Positions 9,603-17,327 of a DNA stretch of 37,796 nucleotides are shown here, piece after piece. The position numbers and the translations under genes are program-made. The number at the start of each line of letters is the position of its first letter. Position 1 is the first letter of the stretch. The stretch comes from Helicobacter sp. (GTDB taxonomy: Bacteria > Campylobacterota > Campylobacteria > Campylobacterales > Helicobacteraceae): positions 1 to 37,796 of the forward strand of contig JARHYT010000079.1 of NCBI GenBank assembly GCA_029264775.1, read 5' to 3'. The notes under the pieces are model-generated. The model was not told where the DNA came from, made no database searches, and saw nothing but the letters and a program-made list of their open reading frames with translations.

Positions 9603-9671
9603 CCTAGGCTTTAGATAGTTTATTATATCTTTTTAAATAATATATTAATTTCATATATAATTTAGCCTAGG
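9603..9671. repeat. 8-bp inverted repeat around an A+T-only spacer
   Basis: CCTAGGCT (9603-9610) and AGCCTAGG (9664-9671) are perfect inverted repeats around a 53-nt spacer that is almost purely A+T. They lie between the secretin stop and the M48 start, both on the minus strand. The M48 -10 box is inside the spacer, so the arms bracket the promoter. The arms may be a weak terminator for the secretin transcript or an operator; the long loop argues against a classical terminator. Confidence 0.4.
9622..9627 (-). promoter_or_regulatory. -10 box for the M48-prmC-mscS-purB run
   Basis: Minus-strand TATAAT lies 43-48 nt upstream of the TTG start at 9579. No convincing -35 box. It is the only good -10 in the 103-nt gap before this gene run. 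Confidence 0.45.
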
Positions 9672-9682
9672 TGTAAAGCAAT

Positions 9683-11548
9683 TCAATAAATTATGCTTGG
9701 CGTTATAATTATTATTAGTTCCTCTGTCCTTTGTATATTGTTTGTCTTGCCAAATATTCTATTAAACCACCTATTTTCTCCAATCTTTGGAATCATTTGT
9801 CCTGTATCTTGTGTAACATTATTTATTAAACCGCCTATTATAACTCTTTGTCCATTCATGAGTTTGACAATAGACGATAATTGATTTGTGCTAAGATTTG
9901 GTGGTGAGGATAGAGCTTGAGAAGCATTCTCTAGCTCTGGATCTTTTGTTTTAGTTATAGATGGATTAATGCGTAAGATTATAGAATCTTTGTTGATTGA
10001 TGGCGTAATATCAAGCAAGATTCCTGCAAATACGCTAGGATATTGTGTGCTTGTATTCTGTATTGCTGTATTTGTATTATTGGATTGAAAAACGAAGTTT
10101 TGGGTGTATCTTAGCACAGAACCAACACTGATTATTGCTGGTTGATTGTTTAGTGCCATTATTTTTGGATTGCTAAGACTTCTCAATTCCCCGTATGTTT
10201 TTAAAAGATTAAATATGCTATTTAAATCTGCTACATCATTTCTTATAGTCAAGCTAGCAATTCCACTTCCAAAAGAAAGGTTTAATTGAGAGTTATTGGG
10301 ATTTAATATAGAAAATATTGATTGCCAATCTATTCCAACATTACTTGTTTTAAAATGCGTAAGAGATAAAATCTCAACATCAAGCAATACTTGTAGATTC
10401 ATCTTTTCTTCAAGTTGGGTTAAAAATCTTTTTACTTCCTTCATCTTTGCCTTTGTAGTCCATACAGAAATTAAACCAGCACCTTTATCAATCATAAATT
10501 TATCGCCACTCTTAGAATCAAGCATTATCAATAATTTAGATTCTATATCTGCCCAAAAATTTATTTCATCAATAGAGTATATTTTTGTCCCACTTTTTCC
10601 AAATCTAGAATTTGCATTGCTCATTTGACTTCGCAATTGATTTCTTAATGATAAATTATCTAAATAACCGGAGATATTATTGTTTTGTGTTACATTATTT
10701 TGAGCATAGCTCACATTGTTATTTAAATAATTGTTATATCCTGTTGTATAAAATCCACCATAAAAATTATCTTGTTGTTCTTGTGAAAATAATACATCCG
10801 TATTGCTTTGAGCCATTCTAGTGCTTGAGATATAATTCATATCAAATATTTGCATATCAATATCTTTTATTATAAGCTTATTGGATTCTATACTATAAAA
10901 ACTATCATGCAATAAAATAGGTATTATAAAGTCAAGCTTTTTATTTTTAATATTTATCATATTAACATTATTTGTATTTGATTGAAACTTACTGCTTTGT
11001 TGGTATTGAATTGAAAAATTACATTCCTTTGCAAGTGCATATAAAATTTCTTTATTGCTTAGCCTCACTTCTTTTTTTATATTAAACCTTCTATTTTCAC
11101 ATTGTGGAGATAACATAGCAATATTTAATTTATTATCATTTCTTTGCTTTTTTATCTGCTTATTTTGTATCCCTTTTATATCATGATTAGGTGTTAGTGC
11201 TTTAGATTCAATGGCTTTTAGTTGTTTGGAATCTATCTCTAAATAATTTATATCAAAACTATTTATGTTGTATTTTAATGTGTCTAATTCACAGCATGTA
11301 TCAATAGAATCTAAAAAGGATTTGTAACTATCAAATCGATTTATCTGTATATTTTCTCTTGCCAAAAATTCATGATAATTTATATCTGCATATGAAAATG
11401 TTTCAAAAGACAACCTCAAATCATCTATTATTGAGTACCGATTGGCGTTGTTTTTATTAGAGATTGTGTGTGAGGCATTGCTTAATTGGTTTGCAAAACC
11501 ATATTGAATTAAAATATTTATTGAGATTAGAACTAAATATTTAAACAT
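9683..11548 (-). CDS. Secretin of a type II secretion/type IV pilus-like system
   Basis: Outer-membrane ring protein (621 residues) through which pseudopilus, DNA or protein substrates pass. A signal peptide is visible (MFKYLVLISINILIQYGFA). The middle (about 80-340) is low complexity and Asn-rich, including FYGGFYTTGYNNYLNNN. An N1/N3-like domain (VWTTKAKMKEVKRFLTQLEE) precedes the secretin domain from about 395, which contains SLSNPKIMALNNQPAIISVG and ends GGLINNVTQDTG...RTEELIIIITPSII, the conserved C-terminal gate signature. It resembles MshL/PilQ and Campylobacter CtsD more than the H. pylori repertoire. It is 35 nt downstream of the trpB fusion and probably cotranscribed with it. The ribosome site is poor. 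The partner ATPase candidate lies at 33655-35217. Confidence 0.88.
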   Translation of the reverse strand: MFKYLVLISINILIQYGFANQLSNASHTISNKNNANRYSIIDDLRLSFETFSYADINYHEFLARENIQINRFDSYKSFLDSIDTCCELDTLKYNINSFDINYLEIDSKQLKAIESKALTPNHDIKGIQNKQIKKQRNDNKLNIAMLSPQCENRRFNIKKEVRLSNKEILYALAKECNFSIQYQQSSKFQSNTNNVNMINIKNKKLDFIIPILLHDSFYSIESNKLIIKDIDMQIFDMNYISSTRMAQSNTDVLFSQEQQDNFYGGFYTTGYNNYLNNNVSYAQNNVTQNNNISGYLDNLSLRNQLRSQMSNANSRFGKSGTKIYSIDEINFWADIESKLLIMLDSKSGDKFMIDKGAGLISVWTTKAKMKEVKRFLTQLEEKMNLQVLLDVEILSLTHFKTSNVGIDWQSIFSILNPNNSQLNLSFGSGIASLTIRNDVADLNSIFNLLKTYGELRSLSNPKIMALNNQPAIISVGSVLRYTQNFVFQSNNTNTAIQNTSTQYPSVFAGILLDITPSINKDSIILRINPSITKTKDPELENASQALSSPPNLSTNQLSSIVKLMNGQRVIIGGLINNVTQDTGQMIPKIGENRWFNRIFGKTNNIQRTEELIIIITPSIIY

Positions 11549-11583
11549 CTATCAATCGAAATCTATACGCAAAAAATCTAAAT

Positions 11584-14412
11584 TTATGATTTTAAAGACT
11601 TACCAACAATTTTGCTAAATTCTGGAGTTGTTTCAAACACACGGAATTGTGCTTGTTCTGATACTCCATCTTTAATGTTTCCCTTTGATTCCAATGCATC
11701 ACTTAAACCATAGTTATCTGAAATTCCAAATGATTCATAACCATCAACATCTTGAATTTGCATATCTAAATCACTGGCTAGGTTAATATCACTATTATCA
11801 TTTTGACTTGACGATTGTGCATCTATTAGATAGTCCATGTTAGAATCTTTTGATTCTATCCCTAACAAGCTATCAAACTCGCTAGTGTAATTACTGCTAT
11901 CGCTTATATCCATGCCATCTGGATAAGCCTCTTGTAACTCCAACGAATCATCTAATGTCGGCAGTAGTTTATCTGAATCTTGCATAATGTTTTCTTCATT
12001 GTTTGAATGCTCTTCTATATCTTGTTCATAGTTTGTTTGATTATCCAAAGATAAATTGTTAGTATCTTGACTTAATTTCTCATCATCTAAGGCTTCATCA
12101 AATAAAGATTCTAGTGAAAATAAATCATCATCAATAGGTTTAGGTTCTTTGCCTTCTTCATTGGCTAATTTTATTGAATCTGTAGTTTCTGTAGAATCTG
12201 CGTTATCTAGATTTTTTGAAATATCTTGTAAAAAATCTAGTGAAGTATCTTGTGTATCTTTTATTGCATGCTCTGAAGCATCTAGTTTCTTAATATCCTC
12301 TATATCGTGCAATGAATCTATATCTATATTTAATTTGTTCAATTCTGTTTGCAATTCTCCAAACAATGTTTTGCCTTTACCAATATTTGATTCTGCACTA
12401 TCTTGCATATGTTTATCACTGATACTATTATGTTTTAAATCAAGATCTATTGCTTTATTATCTTCATCATTTAAAAACTCAAGCGGAGAAAATCCTTGAT
12501 ATTCATCTCCTTTAGTTAAGTTATCTACCCCATTAGTATTTAAATCGCTAGTTTTATGCGATTCAGTAGCTTCTTGTGTATCTGCAGATTCTGTTGAATC
12601 TTGAGTGCTTTGCGTATTGTCTGTATCTGCGTATAGAAAATCTAAAATATTGTCTGTATTTTGCGTATTGTCATGATTTGAATCTGTTTCACTAGGTTGC
12701 TTATCAAGTGGCTGCGAATCTTTTGAGTTTATAGAATCTAGTGTATTTGAGAGATCCAATTCACTATCTAACTCATTATTAATCACTTCTTGTGTATCTG
12801 CAGATTCTGTTGAATCTTGAGTACTTTGCGTATTGTCTGTATCTGCGTATAGAAAATCTAAAATATTGTCTGTATTTTGCGTATTGTCATGATCTAAATC
12901 TGTTTCACTAGGTTGCTTATCAAGTGGCTGTGAATCTTTTGAGTTTATAGAATTATTACTTAATGTAGTTGAATTATTTGTTGTACCCGTGCTTATATTT
13001 GTATCACTTTGCCTAAGATCTAAAAATTCTAAATCTTTATGGCTTAAACTCTGTAAAGTTTGTTTAAGCTCTTCCATATTTTTACCTGTTTCTTCTTGTA
13101 TCACTTCTTCTTCTTGGGCAGTTTCTTGCTGTTTTAGCTGTTTTTCTGTACTCTGTAGCTCTAATGATAAAAAGTCTCTCCATTCATTAGGATTTATTTT
13201 TTTTGCAGTGATAAATATATCTTTATCTCCTCTACCACTTACATTAACAACTATAATCTTACCTCTTTGCTCCTTTGTTATCTGTATAACTCCCGCTAAA
13301 GCATGACTTGATTCTAACGATGCCAATATGCCTTCATGACGGGCAAAAAATTGCATTGCCTCTAACGCCTGATCATCACTAACCGCAAGGAATTCCGCTC
13401 TATTTATGTTAGCTAAATGTGCTAATTGTGGTCCAACTCCTGCATAATCAAGCCCAGCACCAATTGAATGCGTATTTTGTATTTGCCCATGTTGATCTTG
13501 TAGAAAATATGATTTAAAACCTTGTGCTATGCCAATTCTAGCCCCACTATTTTCACTCAAACACATTGCATTTTTATTTGGTAGAAAGTTTTCACCACCA
13601 GCTTCTATCCCCAATAGTTTGACTTCCATATTATTCAAAAAAGCACTAAATGCACCGATAGCATTACTTCCACCACCAACAGACGCTATGATATAATTTG
13701 GTAAAATAATATCCATATTTTTACTCAAAGCTTTTATTATTTGCTTTTTAATCTCATATCCAACGATAGATTGTGCTTCTCTTACTATATCAGGATATGG
13801 ATATGGTCCCACTGCTGAACCAATTACATAAAAATACTCATTAGGAGAGCTACTCCACTGCTTCAAAGCCTCATTAATTGAATCTTTTAAAACTTTGGTG
13901 CCACTTTCTACGCTAACTACTTCAGCACCAAATTGTTGCATGATAAATACATTTGGTAGATGTCTTTGCCTATCTGCCTCACCTATAAAAATAGTACATG
14001 GCATTTTTAAAAATGCACATGCACTAGCCACAGCGATGCCATGTTGCCCAGCCCCAGTCTCTGCTATAATGTGTTTTTTATTCATTTTTTTTGCTAACAA
14101 AACCTGTGCTAACGCATTATTTATTTTATGAGAACCAGTATTTGCTAAACCATCAAATTTTATATATATATCATTGCATAATATCTCAGAAGCATTTTTT
14201 GCATAAATTAATGGTGTTGGTCTGCCAGCAAATGTTTTAAATAAGCGTTTTAATTCTTTTCTAAAACTCTTTGTTTGAAAAATTTGCTTATATGCCTTCT
14301 GCAAATCATGTAATGGGGCATATAAAATTTCTGGCACAAAGCAACCACCAAAACTATTATCACCCTCTCCAAAAAATCCTTTTTCACTTTCTAAAAATAT
14401 CTTCTTTTCCAT
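11584..14412 (-). CDS. trpB: Tryptophan synthase beta chain fused to a long acidic tail
   Basis: Residues 1 to about 405 are a complete TrpB, the PLP enzyme that joins indole and serine: PTPL (66-69), the PLP lysine in TGSHK (K96), AETGAGQHG (117-125, catalytic Glu118), the phosphate loop GGGSN (246-250), GLDY (320-323) and SGRGDKD (392-398). The segment before the lysine reads KFDGLA instead of the usual KREDL. Residues about 410-942 form an extra region not found in TrpB: Asp/Glu/Ser/Gln/Asn-rich, predicted disordered, with a duplicated block (487-542 and 559-614). It ends in a more ordered-looking piece, FRVFETTPEFSKIVGKSLKS. No trpA or other trp gene is nearby. A single uninterrupted frame supports a real fusion. 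The tail function is unknown. Confidence 0.88.
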   Translation of the reverse strand: MEKKIFLESEKGFFGEGDNSFGGCFVPEILYAPLHDLQKAYKQIFQTKSFRKELKRLFKTFAGRPTPLIYAKNASEILCNDIYIKFDGLANTGSHKINNALAQVLLAKKMNKKHIIAETGAGQHGIAVASACAFLKMPCTIFIGEADRQRHLPNVFIMQQFGAEVVSVESGTKVLKDSINEALKQWSSSPNEYFYVIGSAVGPYPYPDIVREAQSIVGYEIKKQIIKALSKNMDIILPNYIIASVGGGSNAIGAFSAFLNNMEVKLLGIEAGGENFLPNKNAMCLSENSGARIGIAQGFKSYFLQDQHGQIQNTHSIGAGLDYAGVGPQLAHLANINRAEFLAVSDDQALEAMQFFARHEGILASLESSHALAGVIQITKEQRGKIIVVNVSGRGDKDIFITAKKINPNEWRDFLSLELQSTEKQLKQQETAQEEEVIQEETGKNMEELKQTLQSLSHKDLEFLDLRQSDTNISTGTTNNSTTLSNNSINSKDSQPLDKQPSETDLDHDNTQNTDNILDFLYADTDNTQSTQDSTESADTQEVINNELDSELDLSNTLDSINSKDSQPLDKQPSETDSNHDNTQNTDNILDFLYADTDNTQSTQDSTESADTQEATESHKTSDLNTNGVDNLTKGDEYQGFSPLEFLNDEDNKAIDLDLKHNSISDKHMQDSAESNIGKGKTLFGELQTELNKLNIDIDSLHDIEDIKKLDASEHAIKDTQDTSLDFLQDISKNLDNADSTETTDSIKLANEEGKEPKPIDDDLFSLESLFDEALDDEKLSQDTNNLSLDNQTNYEQDIEEHSNNEENIMQDSDKLLPTLDDSLELQEAYPDGMDISDSSNYTSEFDSLLGIESKDSNMDYLIDAQSSSQNDNSDINLASDLDMQIQDVDGYESFGISDNYGLSDALESKGNIKDGVSEQAQFRVFETTPEFSKIVGKSLKS
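12571..12953 (-). repeat. 167-bp direct duplication inside the TrpB acidic tail
   Basis: 12571-12737 and 12787-12953 are nearly identical (about four mismatches by eye), with a period of 216 nt, exactly 72 codons. Both copies encode the peptide block SKDSQPLDKQPSETD followed by NTQNTDNILDFLYADTDNTQ. The high DNA identity implies a recent in-frame tandem duplication. Confidence 0.92.
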
Positions 14413-14531
14413 GCAAAACCTTCTTAAATATTAAGAATACAAGATCACTTTCTTAAGAGTTTAGATTCTATCATATTTATTGATTTTTATCTTTATATTT
14501 GACAATAATATAATGTTTATTACATATTTTA

Positions 14532-15401
14532 CTATTCAAATATAGAATCTAAAAGTCCCTCTATAAATTCTTTCTCATCAAATGGTATTAGTTCATTTTC
14601 TTTTTCACCAATTCCCAAAAATATAATTGGCAACTTAAACTCGTATATAATACTTAATATGGAGCCACCTTTACTTGTACCATCCATCTTTGTGATAATT
14701 ATTCCATCTAGCCCCAATGATTCATGAAAGATTCTTGCTTGTTCTATACTAGAGCTACCTTGTGTTCCATCCAACACAAGTATCTTGTGAAATGGTCTCT
14801 CATCAATAGCCTTAGAGCATGTTTTAGATATTTTTACAAGCTCATTTTTAAGGTTTGTTTGGTTTGGTAACCTACCAGCAGTATCAATTATTGCATAATC
14901 CATGTTTCTAGCCTTAGCTGCATTAATTGTGTCAAATGCTAAAGCACTTGGATCATGTGCATGTTTTGTAGTGATTATATCAACTCCTATTTTATCGCTC
15001 CAAAGCTGCAATTGCTCGATTGCAGCAGCCCGAAATGTATCGCCAGCGCCTAAAATAACCTTTTTATTGTTATCCTTAAATCTCTTTGCAAGTTTTGCAA
15101 TGGTGGTTGTTTTGCCTGCACCATTAACGCCAAAAATAAGATACACTATTGGAGTTTGTTTTAATTCCTGAAACCTCACTTTATCATAATAACTTTCACC
15201 GCGAAAAAATCTCTCGATAGCGACACGCAATTCATCTTTACTTACATTATCACCTAAATTATCAAGTATCTTCATAACGATGTCATAGTTAATATCACAT
15301 TCGATTAATATCTCCTCAAGCACATCTTTTGATATTTTTTTCTTTTTTTGCCCTAGAAACCTAGTTATATTTTCAGAAGTCTTTTTTAGAAATGAAAACA
15401 T
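14532..15401 (-). CDS. ftsY: Signal recognition particle receptor FtsY
   Basis: SRP receptor GTPase that docks ribosome-SRP complexes at the inner membrane. The NG domain is complete in 289 residues: N-domain helices (about 1-70), G1 [10 protein letters not shown] (91-100), [11 protein letters not shown] (121-131), G3 [10 protein letters not shown] (173-182), G4 [10 protein letters not shown] (237-246) and the FLGIGE closing motif. There is essentially no acidic A domain, as is usual for Helicobacter FtsY. ATG has a good AAGGAG. It begins 13 nt after the thioredoxin-like lipoprotein stop, forming a two-gene unit. Confidence 0.96.
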   Translation of the reverse strand: MFSFLKKTSENITRFLGQKKKKISKDVLEEILIECDINYDIVMKILDNLGDNVSKDELRVAIERFFRGESYYDKVRFQELKQTPIVYLIFGVNGAGKTTTIAKLAKRFKDNNKKVILGAGDTFRAAAIEQLQLWSDKIGVDIITTKHAHDPSALAFDTINAAKARNMDYAIIDTAGRLPNQTNLKNELVKISKTCSKAIDERPFHKILVLDGTQGSSSIEQARIFHESLGLDGIIITKMDGTSKGGSILSIIYEFKLPIIFLGIGEKENELIPFDEKEFIEGLLDSIFE

Positions 15402-15414
15402 TAAATATCTCCTT

Positions 15415-16077
15415 TTATTGCTTTTGTTCTTTATTAATATCTGAATCTTCTAATTGAACGGAGGATAAAATTTCACTAACATCTTTTTCAAAAATTTCCT
15501 CCAATATAGCACCTTCATAACTTCTAACAACATTGTTATTATTGTCAATCAAAAGGAATAATGGTGATTTAAAATCTTTAATTTCTATATTCAATGCTCT
15601 TTTTACTGAATCTATAAAAAACTCAAAATCCTTATTGGACGCAATTAGGTTCGGAAACCTTGGGCTTGATTGAGGTAAAAAATCCTTATATACTTTTGTA
15701 TTAATCATAGATTGGCTAAGCACTACCACCTTTAAACCCCTTGTTCTTGAGGCAAGATTGCTTAAATGAATTAAAGTAGGGATACACATGCTACAATCTT
15801 GTGGAAAAATGGCAAGTATTTTTGCATCATTTCTGCCATCTAATATATTATTTTTTGTAGTCTCATTAATTATTGGTATCTGTATTTCATTGCCATTTTC
15901 TTTTATTTCAATTGCGAATTTGTCTGCATTGGATGTGAATATATATAAATCTTTCTTGTCGTCCTTATTAGCTACATCTTGTTTATCATCGCTACAATTG
16001 GTAAAGACCAAACAAAAGGCAACTACAATAAACATAACTTTTTTGTGGAATAAAAAACGAATAATATTAAAAAACAT
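15415..16077 (-). CDS. Thioredoxin-like lipoprotein
   Basis: Predicted envelope thiol-disulfide protein of 220 residues. The N terminus has a positively charged start, a hydrophobic stretch and a lipobox-like FTNC (Cys at about 28); the -1 Asn is atypical, so lipidation is likely but not certain. A thioredoxin-like fold is suggested by [12 protein letters not shown] (a CxxC motif), the cis-Pro-like [15 protein letters not shown] and GAILEE. The C terminus is charged and probably flexible. It is the first gene before ftsY with its own TATAAT box. Partner proteins and redox direction cannot be told. Confidence 0.78.
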   Translation of the reverse strand: MFFNIIRFLFHKKVMFIVVAFCLVFTNCSDDKQDVANKDDKKDLYIFTSNADKFAIEIKENGNEIQIPIINETTKNNILDGRNDAKILAIFPQDCSMCIPTLIHLSNLASRTRGLKVVVLSQSMINTKVYKDFLPQSSPRFPNLIASNKDFEFFIDSVKRALNIEIKDFKSPLFLLIDNNNNVVRSYEGAILEEIFEKDVSEILSSVQLEDSDINKEQKQ

Positions 16078-16113
16078 AGAAATCCTAAATTTATAATGTG
16101 TTGAAAGATACTA

Positions 16114-16119
16114 ATTATA
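16114..16119 (-). promoter_or_regulatory. -10 box for the lipoprotein-ftsY unit
   Basis: Minus-strand TATAAT lies 37-42 nt upstream of the ATG at 16077, within the 141-nt divergent gap. Confidence 0.5.
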
Positions 16120-16165
16120 CATTAAAAATATAGTACATTTGATTTAAAAATTAAAGAACTTATCA

Positions 16166-16174
16166 TGTTATAAT
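16166..16174 (+). promoter_or_regulatory. Extended -10 promoter for permease-yidD-yidC-jag-mnmE
   Basis: TGTTATAAT is a textbook extended -10 (TGnTATAAT), about 45 nt before the GTG start of the permease. It is the plus-strand half of the divergent gap. The genes from 16219 to 21568 are close or overlapping enough to be one transcript. Confidence 0.6.
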
Positions 16175-16218
16175 GTTCGTTGAATATTGCGAGTTAGTAT
16201 GAAATTTAAGGGTGTTGT

Positions 16219-16884
16219 GTGCTTGAGTTTTTTAATATTTCTGTTTTTATGCGTATTTTAGAGGGTGTTTATACTCTTTTGTCTGTTGCATTAATAAGCA
16301 TAATATTTTCCATAATCGGCGGTCTTATTATGGGGCGACTTATGATTGCAAAAAACATAATTGTAAAATTCATATGTAAGATTTTTCTTGAAAGCATACG
16401 CATTATACCGCTAATAGCCTTATTATTCATTGTTTATTATGGAATCCCTAGTGCATTTGATATTCATATTAGCGGCATATTAAGCGGTATTATCGTATTC
16501 AGTTTATGGGGCATTGCTGAAATGGGGGATTTAGTCCGCTCAAGCATATTGAATATACCACGACATCAAAGGGAGTCTGCTCTAGCCCTAGGATTTAATA
16601 CTATGCAAATTGAATTTTTAATTATATTTCCACAGGCATTAAAAGCATTAGTTCCATCAAGCATAAACCTATTTGGCAGAATCATTAAGACAACTTCATT
16701 ATTACCATTAATTGGCGTAGTGGAATTATTAAAGGTAGGACAGCAATTGATTGAAGTGTTCGGCAGACATGATACAAATATAAACTTTATTGTATATGGG
16801 ATGATATTGTTTATTTATTTCATTTTATGTTATCCATTTTCATATTTTGGTAATAAACTTGAGCGTAAATTTACTACTCAATAG
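16219..16884 (+). CDS. Amino-acid (polar/glutamine-type) ABC transporter permease
   Basis: Inner-membrane permease of the HisM/GlnP family, 221 residues with about five hydrophobic segments. The EAA loop that contacts the ATPase is clear: RESALALGFNTMQIEFLIIF followed by PQALKALVPSSINLF. ESIRIIPLIALLF is the usual amino-acid permease segment before it. Start is GTG with TAAGGGTG upstream. No binding protein or ATPase gene lies beside it, so it must pair with subunits encoded elsewhere. It occupies the place where rpmH-rnpA normally precede yidD, whose start lies 16 nt downstream. Confidence 0.9.
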   Translation: MLEFFNISVFMRILEGVYTLLSVALISIIFSIIGGLIMGRLMIAKNIIVKFICKIFLESIRIIPLIALLFIVYYGIPSAFDIHISGILSGIIVFSLWGIAEMGDLVRSSILNIPRHQRESALALGFNTMQIEFLIIFPQALKALVPSSINLFGRIIKTTSLLPLIGVVELLKVGQQLIEVFGRHDTNINFIVYGMILFIYFILCYPFSYFGNKLERKFTTQ

Positions 16885-16900
16885 CAATATGCAGGTGTTA

Positions 16901-17314
16901 ATGAAGTTTTTAGATTCAATATTTGAGTTATTCTCTGCATTAGCCATTAAATTAGTTAAATTTTATCAGAAGTTTATATCTCCACTGACACCACCTAGTT
17001 GTAGATATTATCCCACATGCTCATCATACGCATTAACACTTCTAAGGTTTGATAATATATTTTTTGCTTGCATAAAAATATGCTTTAGAATCTTATCTTG
17101 TAATCAGTTTTTTTCTGGAGGATATTCACCACCATTTGTTTTTTTATCCCAAAAAAAAATTAATATGTTTAAAAAATATATGTATAGTCAAAAACATTTT
17201 CTATCAAAACCAGTAATACAAAAACCACAAAAACACGCATATTTTTTTGTAAATGCTGATTCTAAATTGATTAAATTGCAAAAATTTTATATAATTTCGA
17301 TTCATTTAATTTAA
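16901..17314 (+). CDS. yidD: Membrane protein insertion efficiency factor YidD
   Basis: Small peripheral membrane protein that assists YidC/Sec insertion. The family core is complete: FYQKFISPLTPPSCRYYPTC followed by SSYALTLLRF and FSGGYSPP, with the conserved cysteines. I chose ATG at 16901 (137 residues), preceded by AGGTG; an in-frame upstream start inside the permease gene is less likely. A basic, aromatic tail of about 50 residues follows an A9 tract at 17151-17159, giving a longer C terminus than usual and a possible slippage site. It lies 13 nt before yidC. Confidence 0.93.
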   Translation: MKFLDSIFELFSALAIKLVKFYQKFISPLTPPSCRYYPTCSSYALTLLRFDNIFFACIKICFRILSCNQFFSGGYSPPFVFLSQKKINMFKKYMYSQKHFLSKPVIQKPQKHAYFFVNADSKLIKLQKFYIISIHLI

Positions 17315-17327
17315 AAGGGTTTTTTTA

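Noticed and set aside
16199-16261. 20-codon signal-peptide-like frame MKFKGVVCLSFLIFLFLCVF overlapping the permease start
   Set aside because: No ribosome site before its ATG; the T-rich permease 5' end would give a hydrophobic frame by chance. Could be a leader peptide but unsupported.
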